From NCBI GenBank assembly GCA_009760855.2, contig WPIO01000010.1, positions 7,582,501 through 7,646,500 of the forward strand: DNA of 64,000 bases. The letters are read 5' to 3'. The notes beneath the pieces are model-generated. The model was not told the DNA's origin. It ran no database searches and saw only the letters and a list, made by a program, of their open reading frames with translations. A program made the translations under genes and the position numbers. Shown here in pieces: positions 1 to 11,652 of the stretch (position 1 is the first letter of the stretch; the number at the start of each line of letters is the position of its first letter). This stretch comes from Cristatella mucedo. Taxonomy: Eukaryota; Bryozoa; Phylactolaemata; Cristatellidae.

Positions 1-320
1 GGAATAGCCAAGCCAAGGATTGGCTACCTTGTGCCATGAAGTACTCACGGAGCTGCTCGGTCAGCGATTTTCCCGATAAAGAAAGAGTTGTCCTTGTTTG
101 CAGGAGTTGAATTCGGTCCTCTAGCGTCAGAGACAGGCATCTTGTAAACAATTCATATACCATATGTCAAATGCATTCTTTACCAGGCAGGACTCACTGC
201 AGCTCTTCCTTGCAATATTTAGGGAAACTGAATTTTTTCTGACATTTTCTGTCGTTGGGCTTTCCATGAATTGGATGAATGAGTCGATCACGTTCTAGAC
301 TAGACAATCATACAATCGTT

Positions 321-360
321 TGTGCGTGCGTGTGTGTGTGTGTGTGTGTGTCTGTGCGCG
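321..360. repeat. (TG)n microsatellite
   Basis: Imperfect TG dinucleotide array. The pure part is about 20 bp, and the flanks are decayed TG/CG repeats. Confidence 0.9.
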
Positions 361-889
361 TGTGCCCCCATGCCTGTGAGAGTGTGCTTTTGTGCATGCG
401 TATGTGTGCTCCTTGCAGGCGACTCTGGTTCTTGCGTCTCAATTGCCTGGGCTCTGCTTTTGGTGCCGTGTTTTGACTATTCAAGTTCCACAAACACTCC
501 TGAGAGCAGAGGTGTAACCTTTCTTTTGGGCACATTGTTGCTATTAATTAAATAGCTTTTGCAAAGAAGCACTCTGCGCGAGTCTGTTGAACAACAAATA
601 ACGTGTTGAACCAAATAAAACATTGGCACGTATAGTGTGTCCTTAATTTCGGTTCGGCTACTGACTTCTCTTACCCTGTATACCGGCTAACCCTTTTAGC
701 TATTGATACTCCGAAGCTGGTATTATGTAGGGGACACCGCACCATTAAGAATTTCTTACGGGTTATGTGCACGGTATGGTGTTTAAGAGCCCATGTCAAC
801 CTGCAAACATCTGAAGGAACCACTTGTTTTGTTAGTGTCAATGATAATTAGCCGCCGTGGTGCCAAGGGGGTGGGTAGGGAACATTAGT

Positions 890-1135
890 TGTTGTATCTC
901 CGTCTGTAACTCCACAAAGTCATAAAGACCACGTGGGTGTTACGCATGAGAGTTTTGTATAGTGCACTCACAGCCTGAGCGGCTTTCGGTACGCATTCGG
1001 TAGCCAACAGACTTCGTCTCACGCAACAAAGAGAAATTGGGAAGCATAGCAGAGTCAGGAGAGCAGTTGACGTAGTGAGTAGCATGGAAGTAACAGCTCA
1101 GGACTGCTGAAAAGGATGAGCCATGAGCCGGCAGT
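890..1135 (-). mobile_element. LINE family B, 3' fragment
   Basis: The antisense copy starts at the family's 3' end (GTATCTCCGTCTGTAA on the + strand) and runs back into the end of the reverse-transcriptase frame and the 3' UTR. The same block recurs at 2148, 6700, 23771, 51640 and, in the other orientation, 41035 and 57640. The copy is 5'-truncated, as is usual for target-primed retrotransposition. Confidence 0.8.
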
Positions 1136-2147
1136 AGGAAATTAGCCCCCCCCCCCACCAATCACGAGGCAGCAACCTGGGCCGCCCCTATACCTACCGT
1201 CACTAACGAAGAAATTATGCCTTAGGTCCACTCGATGGGCAACCGACTAGTTCGTGTCGAATTAAAGCTATGATTGTGCACTTCAGTTTTCTTTGCTACC
1301 TGGTCTTGCCCTTACCCTCTATGAAAATCTTGAGAATCTTTACCCCTGGGTACAGGTCCTGGCTCCACCTCTGATTAGACACGTTTTCCAATCGCAAAAA
1401 TGTAGGCAGATGAAAACAGTTTATTTACACCGACGTTAATCTGTTAGGCCGAAGTTGGGATATTTTGTGTTTTGCCTTGGTTTATGAGCAAGGAATAGTA
1501 TAGGGATTTTTTGGGGGAGGTAGCTTTTCTATCTCATATAGAGCTGTGGTAATACTGTTCGGCTCCCGGCTGAACCGCATTTAAGCGTAGGATTTCTTTT
1601 TATATCATCTCAAGATTGCCCATGACTTGTTCTTGCGATACGGCTTGCAGTTGTTTAGCCATTGGCTTACAGCGCTGGTGGATTGGAGCAGCTTCAGCCA
1701 ATATTCCGAGATCATTTTAAGCTGCATTCACATGGGCCGATTTCTTGCCTTCATAAATCGCTTCCCGTTTTGTTGGGTGCTTCTTCAGGACCACGAGGTA
1801 CGACCGAGTCTGCCCACTTTTCCTCGAATGGGGCTTAGCTTCTACTTTACACTGACGTGATTGTCCCCTAGTCACAAGTGCACCTTTTGGCAAGGCACCG
1901 ATTCCGAAACTGAAAACCCGGTGGATGACTAGCCGGTTGCAACACCTTAGCAAGGTTGCTAATTAGTGCTTTCCACTCTAGTTGACTTCAAATTTTGATT
2001 TCCATTTACTGGTTTATCTTCATATTAGCATCTGAAATGATTAATTAAGCTGCAAAGAAGGCACGGGCATGGCCAGAAATTTCAAGGAGAGCTTAACCAT
2101 GTATGTAGACCGGTGAGCCTAACCCTCTCCAAAGGGATCGCTAAGCC

Positions 2148-2290
2148 ACAAATACCATGTGAGTGTTATGCTGGAGAGTTTTGTATAGCGAACTCACAAC
2201 CTAAGCGGCTTTCGGTACGCATTCGGTAGCCAATAGACTTCATCTCATGCAAAAAGGAGAAAGTGGGAAGCATAGCAGAGTCAGGAGAAG
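2148..2290 (-). mobile_element. LINE family B, short 3' fragment
   Basis: The same 3' UTR block as at 890-1135 (shared words include CGGCTTTCGGTACGCATTCGG). It breaks off at about 2290, where unrelated sequence begins. Confidence 0.75.
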
Positions 2291-3315
2291 ACCTAGTAGG
2301 CAACCTTTTTGTTACCCGTGGACTCATACGGGGGCTATTTTGTTCCACTACCTCGGGCCTTTGTCACAGTCCAGTAACCGGTCACAGATCCTGTAGAACA
2401 GTACACCCACTAGACATTACACTAGACATTACCACGATGGATTTCTGTTGCCAGCTTTTAGCATACTTCACACATTAGTACGTAAACAAAAACTGCCAGC
2501 ATGCCTGATTGGCCTGGTTTATCTGCAAGGCTGGCCTTTTGTATGCATAGCGTCGTGTTATATAATTAGTCAAAGAGGTGCAGATCTATGAAATCTTAGC
2601 GTCAGTAAGTCGATAACTCAACAATGATAACTCAGCAAGGTAAACACAGCTTGAGTCGACTAGCACGATATGCTTCTCAGTTGACGTATAATTGCTGTAG
2701 CGACTGGTATGTTGTAATCTTTTTGTTGCTGGTATGAATAGATTGCTTACAGGGATGAGTTAGACATTCACACTACAATGGTACTGCTCAGGTTGCAACA
2801 TCCGTCTGTCGTACTTTTTTTTACATGATTCTCGTGTACTACAATGTAAACCCTTATGTAGTGTCTTCATATAGTCACCATCACCAGAAAACAATGGCTG
2901 CATTTTTTTTGCTGAGCTACTATATTCTACGAAAAAGCGTGTATTCGTATTAAGTCCCATATATGGCACAAGAGCAGGTTGTCTCTGGTATCGGAATGAG
3001 ACTAGGTCTGGGCCAGTGCTCGATTATTGCGAGTCTTGCACAGCTGTTAAAACCAGTCTTGCTATTGACGGCTAGCAGTTAATGTTTGCCCCATGAAACT
3101 GCCATTGTCAGAGTTACATCAGCCCAACCGGGTAGTGCAATAGTCCCAACCAGTTGTTTAATGGGGTGCTTTTGCGGCATGTATGCATTCCACTATCCAG
3201 TAATTGTATGGCCATTATTGCCTCTCCATGGCTTCTGACAATCTTAGCCAAGAACTAATTAGTAGTTAAGAGGCCAGTCTGAATGAGGTCTAATGTGTGT
3301 ATGAATATTTGACAG

Positions 3316-3426
3316 GATCTTGACCAGCGATGCAATGCTCTCTTACAAATGTATGGAGAGAAGGTGGAGGAGGCAAATGAACTGCGCATGGATCTCCAGG
3401 ACGTCAAAGAGATGTACAAGAACCAG
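3316..3426 (+). CDS. TMF1: TMF1 C-terminal coiled-coil exon
   Basis: This 111-nt exon is phase 0 at both ends and encodes 37 residues. It has an acceptor ATTTGACAG before GATCTT and a donor CAG|GTAACT. The peptide contains NALLQMYGEKVEEANELR followed by MDLQDVKEMYKNQ. This matches, from memory, the signature C-terminal block of TATA element modulatory factor 1 (family pattern LLQMYGEKxEEaxELRxDLxDVKxMYK). TMF1 is a Golgi-associated coiled-coil protein that binds Rab6 and acts in retrograde vesicle tethering; the name comes from early DNA-binding claims. The family protein is about 1,000 residues and ends soon after this block. A very short last exon is therefore expected downstream, and I could not place it convincingly. 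The gene runs towards PDPK1, tail to tail. Confidence 0.88.
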
Positions 3427-5052
3427 GTAACTGGCATAACAGAATGCTACCTTGCGCACTGTGTGCGCACTCTTTGCTGAGAAACGGATGGCAGGAAAGA
3501 GGGAGAAGCGATTGCTTAAGATATCGTCACACGATAACTGAGTCTGAACGCTAAGCTTTTGGGGTCTACTTTCCGGTAGCTGGTAGGATCGACCACTGAT
3601 CATGTGTCACTCTAGGGCTTAACAGCAGATCGAATTATACCGTCGCTGTGCCTACCCTCGGCATTTTGATGGAGGCTTGCCATAATGTGAGCTCAGCTTG
3701 GCCAATACACACAGGTGTAGTGCAAGCACGGTCGCCGTACGGAATTATTGCACTAATTTGCTAAGTGAGGTCATTCCCAGCAACGATCCGGATTCCCAAA
3801 TATGTCGACTTAAAAGAGTGGAACTGTTGTTGCTTGCTCGAGTCTTGGTCGACTTGAGCAGTGCCAAGTCTCAAGTCTCTTTGAGGCTGATGGCAAAGGT
3901 GCCCAGCTGCAGCATACAAATTCCGTCCAGTTCAGCAGAGCCTATGGCTCAGCAAAGCCTTACTGTGTTTGCCATCCAGCTCGTCTGTCAAAGCAGAAGT
4001 GGAGAACGTAGACGATGCACAAGGCAGTGAAAAGCTGCTGCCAATGGCAGGACTGCTAGCCTGCCGTCGTGGCACACGTCCATACCACCACGTACTAGTC
4101 GCAGGCGTAGGTGCTCTGCATTGATGCTGCTGCTTCATTTTTAATTAAAAAAATGGTCGCCGAATGCTTGTTTTGAACTAACCTCAGTGGTTAGCACCGT
4201 GCGTTACGGGTGCTGTTCGATTCTGGACTGATCTGGACCTCGAGCAGAATTCATTCAGCCAGCCAGCCGCACACCCTGGCGAAAAATAATGGCGTTACAG
4301 ATAGACATACTCGTCGCAAAGTCACAGAGGTGAGCGCCGATCACGTGTGAAGCCTAGTCGCTGTCTCTCCTCGTCATACCATCGGAGGAGGCCGCTCAAT
4401 GCTTCGGCATGACCTCGCTCGCTCTCAAGCGTCGGTGTTGCTGGACCTTGAGTGTGCGCCCTGAGTGCATCCAAGCATTGCCGCCGTCAATAGCGAGGCG
4501 TCGTCGTGCGTCGGCCTCGCTGACGGACACCTTGGACCTTTTATACGAAAGAGCGTGCGTTTCTCACGCCTAAGCCAGAAAAGATGCCGACTCTGCAGTG
4601 GCTTCCGCAGCCGCATCCGTCTTTGGCACTGCACAGCATGAGGATCACTGCAGCATCTGATGGTAATCCGGTATCTGGATCTCTAACAAACCAGGAGCGC
4701 GCATCTGCGAGCAGCTATCGGAAACAAGCGCTGACGGCTGCCTCGTGCGAAACTGATTCACTGGCTGTGTCGGGCGTTGTTTTTTCTGTACGTTCTCGCT
4801 TGTTGCTGGCTGCCTGCTGAGGGCCGGTTCGTAATAAGTAAACCCGATGATCAGACGGCCGTCACAGGCTGCTTGCTGTCTGCTCGCTGTTGCATCTGAG
4901 CTGCTTGCGATTCCGAGTTCCGAAGTCTCTTGCCGAGCTAGGCTGCCTAGTGGCGGTCGAGGTATGCCGCTCTGGGATGGGCGCTGTTAGCCCGAGGATG
5001 CGGGCAACAACAACGTGGCTCAAAGGATCAAAAGACGATCAAGAGACGCCCG
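3427..5052. other. Space between the convergent TMF1 and PDPK1 genes
   Basis: This should contain the last short TMF1 exon and its 3' UTR, but neither is certain. A weak last-exon candidate begins after CAGCAG near 3630, reads I-E-L-Y and reaches a stop about 18 codons later. Its acceptor lacks a good pyrimidine tract. No repeat family was recognised here, and the open frames show no familiar protein. Confidence 0.4.
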
Positions 5053-5058
5053 TTTATT
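5053..5058 (-). promoter_or_regulatory. Candidate PDPK1 polyadenylation signal
   Basis: AATAAA on the - strand (TTTATT on +), about 170 bp downstream of the PDPK1 stop codon. The spacing suits a short 3' UTR. It is inferred from hexamer and position only. Confidence 0.45.
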
Positions 5059-5224
5059 CTTTATCGTGCGAGCACCTCGAGCATGCAGGGAATCTGCATG
5101 CTCAATGAAACAGCCAAACGCGACTACGCAACAATAGATTCGTATGCCTGAGGTATTTACATTTTGTTTAAACTAACATAACTCGATGGACTAGGATCCA
5201 AATTCGGATACCGGAGCCACGCAC

Positions 5225-5341
5225 TTAGCATGTCCTCTTTGGATTGACTGGACCGTAGTATCGCTTCCACACGTCTTCGATCTTCTTCACCCATCGCACG
5301 GCGTAGCCTTGCGGGTCTTCAAGGTAGTACGTGCGGTTGGG
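5225..5341 (-). CDS. PDPK1: PDPK1 exon 12 (last): end of PH domain and stop
   Basis: 38 codons plus TAA, phase 0, after the acceptor TTCTTTTTACAG. It starts PNRTYYLEDPQGYAV and continues RWVKKIEDVWKRYY, the last beta-strand and C-terminal helix of the PH domain. The family equivalent is NRTYYL-DP-G-A-KW-KKI--VW---Y. It ends in a short tail GPVNPKRTC. Confidence 0.95.
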   Translation of the reverse strand, partial: PNRTYYLEDPQGYAVRWVKKIEDVWKRYYGPVNPKRTC

Positions 5342-5650
5342 CTGTAAAAAGAAGCCAGCCGGCGCGCGTGCCAGCGCACTTACACTGCAGTATTTGAGAG
5401 CCTGCGTCGGTTACGGCACCTTGCAATCGGGCACAAGTCTAAAGGCGGGCAAGCAGCAAGTTGATATAACACCGTGCCGACCCCGTTACCGATGCGTGCG
5501 TGCCACCCCGTGGAGGGGACTCGGCCACGATGCGTCGCCAGACTGCACTGCACTTTAGGATCGCCTAGGAGCACTGGCGATTAAGCATAGGCCGACGATC
5601 GCGATTACTCATGCAATACACAGACGAGATGGGCTTCCTTTACAGCATAC

Positions 5651-5682
<32 letters not shown>
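5651..5682. repeat. (GA)n microsatellite
   Basis: About 32 bp of GA with one doubled G. Confidence 0.9.
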
Positions 5683-5683
<1 letters not shown>

Positions 5684-5859
5684 TTCAGATATCTGAGTTA
5701 TTGAGGATGCTATACAAATAATATTGTTATTGGGCGCCAAGCTTTAAGTTGGCGCAAGCACTGTGACGGGGAGGCCCGAAGAACACGATGGATCGCTTCT
5801 TCTTCTTTTATGACTGCACGGCTACCGATAGCACAGTCTTGATCTACAAGCTACTTTCT

Positions 5860-5925
5860 AGCGCATGTAAAGTGCCAAAACAGAGATTCAGTTCTACACA
5901 AGTCTTTAGCATTATTTCTATCGTT
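5860..5925 (+). mobile_element. Decayed LINE A / S1-type 3' tail
   Basis: It matches the tail layout GTAAAGYGCC...AGAGATT-AGTTCT...CAAGT...ATTATT seen at 35082 and 11570, with several substitutions and a damaged hairpin. Confidence 0.5.
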
Positions 5926-6699
5926 AAGTTCTTGCCACAACAGCGTTTGCTCGTGCAGTGGTAGGCAGCAGACTGATAGTAGTGCTTGCTAGAAAGGTCC
6001 AGCTTATCAATCTCGAGATATGAAGACGAGCGGTTAATGTCAGGCATTTTCCGACGAAGCAGTTACTAGAGGGAGCGCCGCTAAAGGCACAGTTCAGCCG
6101 ACACGAACCTGTCGTCCCGCAACCAGCAGGCAGTCGTTGGGATGCTTTGCCATCTTGCTGCCACTCAGAACGTGATAGAACTCGGGGTAAGGAACTGCCA
6201 CCTGATTGCACCGATGGATCCCCCCACCTATCAGTTGCCACCAGCCACACACACTTGTTAAGTCGTACCAAAGCTGCTGAGCAGAGAAAGAATCGCACAG
6301 ACGCACATTGACTTCACAAAGGCAAGTAGAACATAGGAAACAAGGAAATGTCCTCTAAACGAGACGTACAGCTTAAAATCTGACACCATTAAGGCATATA
6401 AAGGCAGTATAAAGCTTTATTAGACTTACGACGACCATTGTTGAGGACATCCGAGATAAAGGTCATATGGGAGGGGGATGGGAAGTTTTTACTGTTGATA
6501 TTGATTTTTGTGTGTGGCCCTCACCGTCTGCGACCCTGTGGGAACGCTGGCCAGAAAGCGTCTTCAGGCACCAGCCGAACGGCTAGTCTTAGATGCTCTG
6601 CCTCGAAACACTTGAAAACTCAAGTACCCAGTGGTCGTTGTAAGTCAGAGAACGAAATCGTACCTTGTATACAAAGAGGGAGCTGAACAATGAGCTAAT

Positions 6700-7810
6700 G
6701 TAATACAATGTATCTCCGTCTTTAAAACCACAAAGACTAAGTGGGTGTTCCGATAGTTTTCTATAGCGCTTACAACCTAAGCAGCTTTCGCTAGTCGTTC
6801 GGTGACCAAAAGACTTCATGTCAGGCAACAAAGAAAGTGGGAAGCATAGCTGAGTCAGGAGAGCAGTTGAGGTAGTGAGTAGCATAGAAGTAGCAGCTCA
6901 GGACGGCTGAAAAGGATGAGCCACAGTCGGCAGTTGGAGAGAGGACGTTGTTACATAAGAATTGTGGAAATGAGTTCCACAGCGTAGAACCTTCAGAGCA
7001 AAATCTTTTGCCTACAGTAGGCAAAGGAATAAAACAGCCAATTTCTTGTCCATAGAGGAGCCGAGTGTATGATCAGGCTGAAACTGGTGAAGCAGTGCAG
7101 CTAGGTACGAAGGAGCCAAGCCGTAGTGGGCCTCGTCGGTCAGAGTAGACATTTTGCTCTGCTGTTGATCAACCGGGAGAGATGAAGAGGGACCGAAGCT
7201 CCTTTAGCAAATAAGACACGTTACTGCAACTTTTGGATTTAATTACCAACCTTCCAACCATATTCATCTCCAGCTGAAGCCGTTTATTGGCTTTTTTTTT
7301 AGGTAGCCCAGCCAAGACGGAATTACAGTAGTGCAGCCTAAAAAGAACCAGGAAACTAGTAAGATCTTTGGCCAGACACTGTGAGAGACAGTTCCTAATC
7401 CTAGACAGGGATCGACCATGACGGCTAGCTGTGGATGTGGTTTTCTTAATGGAACTTTCAAACGTCAAGCAGTTATCAAAGAGGCCTTTCAAATTTCGAG
7501 CACACGATGACGGCCACACTACAGCATCACAAATTGGAAAAGAAATGACTCCCAGTCAAGCAGTATGTTTAGGGTGTCCTGCGAGTAGGAGTTTGGTTTT
7601 ATCGTCGTTTAGCTTAAGAACATTGGGCTACATCTATGAACTAGAATGTCAGCAAGGCATGCATTCAAACAATCAGCACTGCAGCTGATTCCGATGGTTT
7701 AGATGACAAATAACGTGGATACAGATAGGTATGGTCAGCATAGAAGTGATTGCCGATCCCATTGGAACTCGAAGCAAATACCAAAGGTTTGATAAATGGA
7801 CTAATCGACA
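6700..7810 (-). mobile_element. LINE family B, 1.1-kb degenerate copy with reverse-transcriptase remnant
   Basis: Read on the - strand from 7810: a reverse-transcriptase palm remnant HFYADHTYLY (the catalytic YADD has become YADH), then LNDDKTKLLL, then an RLHYCNSVLAGLP segment, then LWNSFPQF near the C terminus, and a 3' UTR that ends at about 6700. Frameshifts and stops separate these blocks, so it is dead. The motif order is that of the L2/CR1 group of non-LTR elements. The copy is 5'-truncated within the RT. It is the longest family-B copy in the window and supplies the link between the short 3' fragments and an RT-coding element. Confidence 0.85.
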
Positions 7811-8063
7811 TTTCTTCGGCGTGATGCTCGCACCTGTCATGCATGAAAACGGTAAGATTGAATCTTTTAAATAAACTAAAATCTTATTATTAACCCTTTG
7901 CGGATTATTATTTCAATTCCGCATATTTAGCCAAAGTACACGTCTTGGGTCTAATTGAATTACTGCGTATGATGGCTTTAGGGACAGTGCTGTCGACCGA
8001 ATGATACCAATAGCATGACTGAGAGGTCGGCACGATGGTCTAGTGGCAGCCGCAACATTTTAC

Positions 8064-8216
8064 CGTGTGAACGAAGAAGATCTTGAAGCTCTTGACCTCC
8101 GGTCGCAGCTCTCTGGTCCACGGTATTTTACCTTTTATTACCATGTTCACAGGATCAACGTAGTACAAATTCGGACCCTCCGTGAGCAGGAACATCCTCC
8201 TGCGAGCAAAGAGACC
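8064..8216 (-). CDS. PDPK1: PDPK1 exon 11: middle of PH domain
   Basis: 51 codons, phase 0 at both ends, acceptor TTCATTTTGTAG and donor ACG|GTAAAA. It reads [20 protein letters not shown], then [20 protein letters not shown], then [11 protein letters not shown]. This is strongly similar to the PDPK1 PH strands (ARRRqLLLTEGPhLYYVDP...KGeIPWs-ELRPE-K-FK-FFVHT). The basic ARRR stretch and the lysine of KGKIPW lie where phosphoinositide-binding residues are expected. A 126-codon frame on the opposite strand is its antisense shadow. Confidence 0.96.
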
Positions 8217-8393
8217 CTACAAAATGAAGCGGCATTAATTAACGAACAATTCAAACAGCAAATGGGCGCCAGCAGTTTTGCATTAGGGCAAGAATACGTG
8301 TGCCTGTACACAACCGCTTTCCACCATTGCACAATGCCAAAGCTCTATAAGGTCAACCACAGCCATCGGTCGCCGAGGCGTTGGAATGCTAAC

Positions 8394-8523
8394 CTTCCTC
8401 TTATCCAAGAGACCTTGCATTAGTATAAGATTGCCATCCACAAAGCGATGGTAGTCATTACTCGATGACTGGGCGGCAAGCAGCCGTTTCCTCTCGTCAT
8501 CGTTGACTTCTTTTGCCGGCACA
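8394..8523 (-). CDS. PDPK1: PDPK1 exon 10: start of PH domain
   Basis: 130 nt (1 + 43 codons), acceptor CTCTCTTTAG and donor AAG|GTTAGC. It reads KEVNDDERKRLLAAQ and continues SSSNDYHRFVDGNLILMQG and LLDKRK. The family counterpart is DEKRLLLEKQ...FVENNLILKMG-VDKRKG. The exon begins after two nucleotides of a split codon, but none of the plausible donors of exon 9 leaves that phase, so an unseen exon probably lies between. Confidence 0.94.
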
Positions 8524-9159
8524 CTAAAGAGAGGTAATTAATACGAGCACATAACTAAATATTGTTCTTGATACCAAGATGCACAAGCCTCCTTAAATCG
8601 ACCACACTTCGCACACCTTCGTCCCCATTGAATGAACGAACGAATGATGCAGACTTGTGATGGCATAACAAGATCCAGAGGGCCTTGTCGGACGCATTTA
8701 CAAGCATTACGGCAGATAGCCTTGTGCGAAAAACCGAAGAGGATTGGACACCATACGCACGAAAAAAGTAACGAAACGATAACAATACAAAAACTAAGGC
8801 ACACAACAGGGGTCACAGCAAAAGGTCGAATGAGAACAAAAGCTAAGGCGAGTTATTCGATGAAGGTGACTAATCAGAACAAAGAGCCTCTGTAGACAAT
8901 AAAAATGGTATCGGTTTTAAATCACTTAGCATGCAGTGTTTGCCTTAAGAGCACAGGGCAACGAATTCCAATAGGGAAGAGAGAGAGAGAGACAGAGAGA
9001 GGTAATCCAGGGATTCGATTGCCGACTTGGTGGAGGCAGTGATCTTGGTGAGATCACTAGTCGCAATGCACCAGCAGACCTCGTTGCAGATGTATCAATT
9101 AAGGAGGTTATATGTATAATAAAGATGGAGCTAGCCCTATCTATCTTTACCAACCACTA

Positions 9160-9310
9160 TCAGGGCTTTGGGGAAGCAGAGGAGCTCCTTTCGTGGTGCT
9201 GTAACCTTCTCTCAACAACAGTCCTTGAAATATAGATCAGCAGCCACGTTCTCTAAGATTGGCGAGGACCTAAAGACTTTTCTTTTTAGGGAGTCCACCG
9301 AGGCATGAGC
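9160..9310 (+). mobile_element. LINE reverse-transcriptase C-terminal remnant
   Basis: The + strand reads KIGEDLKTFLFRES just before a stop, with a serine-rich stretch upstream. This is the usual end of L2/CR1-type ORF2 proteins (compare FKRNLKTYLFRTAF at 34860). The upstream part is too decayed to align by eye. Confidence 0.5.
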
Positions 9311-9472
9311 ACAAAGGTAAAATCTCGACCGACTCGATGTCTGTCAGTCGCGGATCAGCTTCACCTCGTAGGGCACTCCGAGCAGCTTCTCATCTGCGCA
9401 GCAGGCAACATCAACCGGGGCAGATGAAGAGCTGTCCGTCGCATGCCATTAGAACTCACTGAACTAGCACAA

Positions 9473-9480
9473 ACACACAC

Positions 9481-9521
<41 letters not shown>

Positions 9522-9551
9522 CTCTCTCTCTCTCCCTCCCTCTCTCTCTCC
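9473..9551. repeat. Compound (CA)n-(CT)n microsatellite
   Basis: About 45 bp of CA passing directly into about 33 bp of CT with a few interruptions. Confidence 0.95.
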
Positions 9552-10744
9552 TTTCAGTACATACCCTTTTCCGCACGTCAGTGCTCCCACCCGACAACAT
9601 TACTGACGTTCTACCTGTCTCATAAGCTTTGTTATTACCCATCTATTCGCAGAGGGTTTTTGAGTACATGATTAGCACTAAATACTTTCCATCTGAGCCA
9701 GAGGGACGTGCTGCTGTGAGAGAGCGATGCTATTGGCACCGGGTACTAACAGCGATATTTCAAATGCACTGGGTCGCATCGAGCCGTGCTCATTAGGAAG
9801 CAAGAGAAAAACGCTGCCACGTTTAAAAAAGGCCGCAGTTGCAGGGTCATTGGGTACTTTTTGGAATGAGAGTTGCACCGGGAGCAGGGCAGCCGACCAA
9901 AGAAACCCGCTGGCTACTGCCGAGCAGCGCCTCACGTCTAGCTGACGTCTGCACGCTAATTGCTCACGGCGAAGCACTTTCGAATGAGTGCTCACGCGCG
10001 TTGCAGCTATTCCATGTCAAGGACCGGTGCATGCCTCGGTGGAACTGCTGATACGCTTGTGAGGCAGACGGCATGTGGTGCACACCTCTCAAGCGTGAAA
10101 GGTCCCGTCAGAACGACAACAAAAAAGCTTCTGCCCTGAAGCTGCTTCTATCCGGATCCCAGCCATCGACGAAGTCAGGGGACAACATCATGTCGTGTCA
10201 TGCATTCGCTCTAAAAAGGCATGATCGCCTCGTGTCCCTGACGAAGGATCAAGTCCGATCAGGTAAGAAAACACAAGCTTGGGTCCTTGATCCCAGCCAT
10301 CAGGCCTATGCCTGCCAGCCCCACCCCAATTTGGCAACAGCTGTACAAGAATTCTTTGCCATATGATCTCAGGCTCATCTGCTGGCACAACGAACGAAGT
10401 AGCATCAGTTGTTCCATCACATCAATTAGCCAAGAGCCCAAACTAAGCATGAGCAGGAACAGACACTAGGTGAGTCAGACAAATGCCAACAGCTTAGCAA
10501 TAAGAAATCTTATATGACGACAAGTGGCATAGTCTAAACAAATATAGCCCCCTCATGAATCATCAATTCAATGATGCACAAAGACAAGAAGCAATGCATT
10601 AAGCTGTCAAGCAACACGCCCAAGGGTATCTCGGCACGGTTAGAAGAAGCCACCACTGCCTGGCACCATTCTGTAGCCTGACAGGGTGCCCAGTGTCCAC
10701 CGGTGGGTCACAGCAGTCAGCAAATTTGAAATGGAAATATAGAA

Positions 10745-10812
10745 CTGCCTGCAGCAGGAATCGAACCCACGACCCGGGTCAAGAGCAAGAGCATCTTACC
10801 CGTGCTAAAATC
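10745..10812 (-). mobile_element. SINE head fragment (tRNA-like)
   Basis: The + strand AATCGAACCCACGACC is the reverse complement of a Pol III B box (GGTTCGATT), followed at tRNA-like spacing by a degenerate A box. The body and tail of the SINE are missing. Confidence 0.55.
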
Positions 10813-11099
10813 CGGGGTTAATGACCTGCTTGGTGGTATGCTCAAGTGCAAGCGTGAACAGTGCGAATGCAGAGGCGGGAGCACGAGAGGGCAGAGGGCA
10901 GGATGGCAGAAGGGGGATCGGCCAGCTAACCCGTTGACTGTTGGCAGCAGCTCTTCGACAGCTGCTCCCGCATCTCCCACCGAGATGTCTCCGACATCGG
11001 CCTTCGCAGCGCGAACCATCAGGCGTGCATGGTGCTGTTCGTCTAAGCCAACCTGTAAACACGTTTAGTTACTATTAGGATATGTCGTTTGGATATAGG

Positions 11100-11340
11100 A
11101 GGAACACAAGTCATGCATTACACTGCTTCGCGATTAAAGTATTTTTGCATCAAACACTGGCAGGCAAGCTGCCGACCAAAGCAATGGAGAGTTTTCAGCA
11201 TGTACTTGCGCACAATGCCTGCAACGAAAGTTTGGAATTCGATTTTGGCTGCGGTCGCTACCTATCTAGCATCTTTTAGGTCGCAGCTAAAGATGCATAT
11301 GTTCAGGCCAACTTTACATTCACCTCAGCGAATTTGCCTT
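11100..11340 (+). mobile_element. LINE reverse-transcriptase C-terminal remnant
   Basis: Reads VWNSILAAVATYLASFRSQ then LKMHMFRPTLHS. The spacing of WNS to F-S-LK-H-F is that of the C-terminal end of non-LTR ORF2 proteins. It is a separate lineage from families A and B, or very old. Confidence 0.55.
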
Positions 11341-11436
11341 GTGTTGTTCCACCGTGTGTGTACTTATGCATGATTCAGTGGCATTTTACAAGCCAGAGGC
11401 CTTATTAAACGGTGGCTATGAGTGTCTTAATGTTTA

Positions 11437-11618
11437 AAAAATAATTCATTTGTATAGCACCCTAAAGGGAATTAATCTCTATTTAGGCACTTCACATTTC
11501 ACACTGCCACATGGCTCGAGCCCACGACCTCGGTCATCAAATGCCTTCACCTTCCCTTTGCAGCAAATGTAAAGCGCCTAGAAAGAGATTGAGTTCTCTG
11601 AGGGCACTTTATCAAGAG

Positions 11619-11652
<34 letters not shown>

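Larger units (their letters stand above)
1..3315. other. Probable TMF1 intron or upstream sequence
   Basis: I found no exon in this stretch. It contains a (TG)n microsatellite near 321-360, a run of twelve C at 1146-1157, and two antisense 3' fragments of LINE family B (890-1135 and 2148-2290). It ends in a good acceptor (a T-rich stretch followed by GACAG) at the TMF1 exon. Earlier TMF1 exons are expected to the left, in or beyond the window, but no coiled-coil reading frame with splice sites was recognised here. Confidence 0.5.
5342..8063 (-). other. PDPK1 intron between exons 11 and 12
   Basis: Contains a (GA)n tract (5651-5682), a decayed LINE-A-type tail (about 5860-5925) and a 1.1-kb LINE-B copy (6700-7810). 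An open frame at 6094-6306 on the - strand has no recognisable homology and no matching splice sites. Confidence 0.8.

Noticed and set aside
3630-3682. Last TMF1 exon
   Set aside because: Begins I-E-L like the expected I-D-E-L-L, but the acceptor lacks a pyrimidine tract and the rest does not resemble TMF1.
6094-6306. Missing PH-domain exon of PDPK1
   Set aside because: The peptide does not fit; the real middle PH exon was found at 8064-8216.
8043-8423. 126-codon + strand frame with plausible protein composition
   Set aside because: It is the antisense of PDPK1 exon 11 and part of exon 10, which match the PH domain strongly with correct splice sites.
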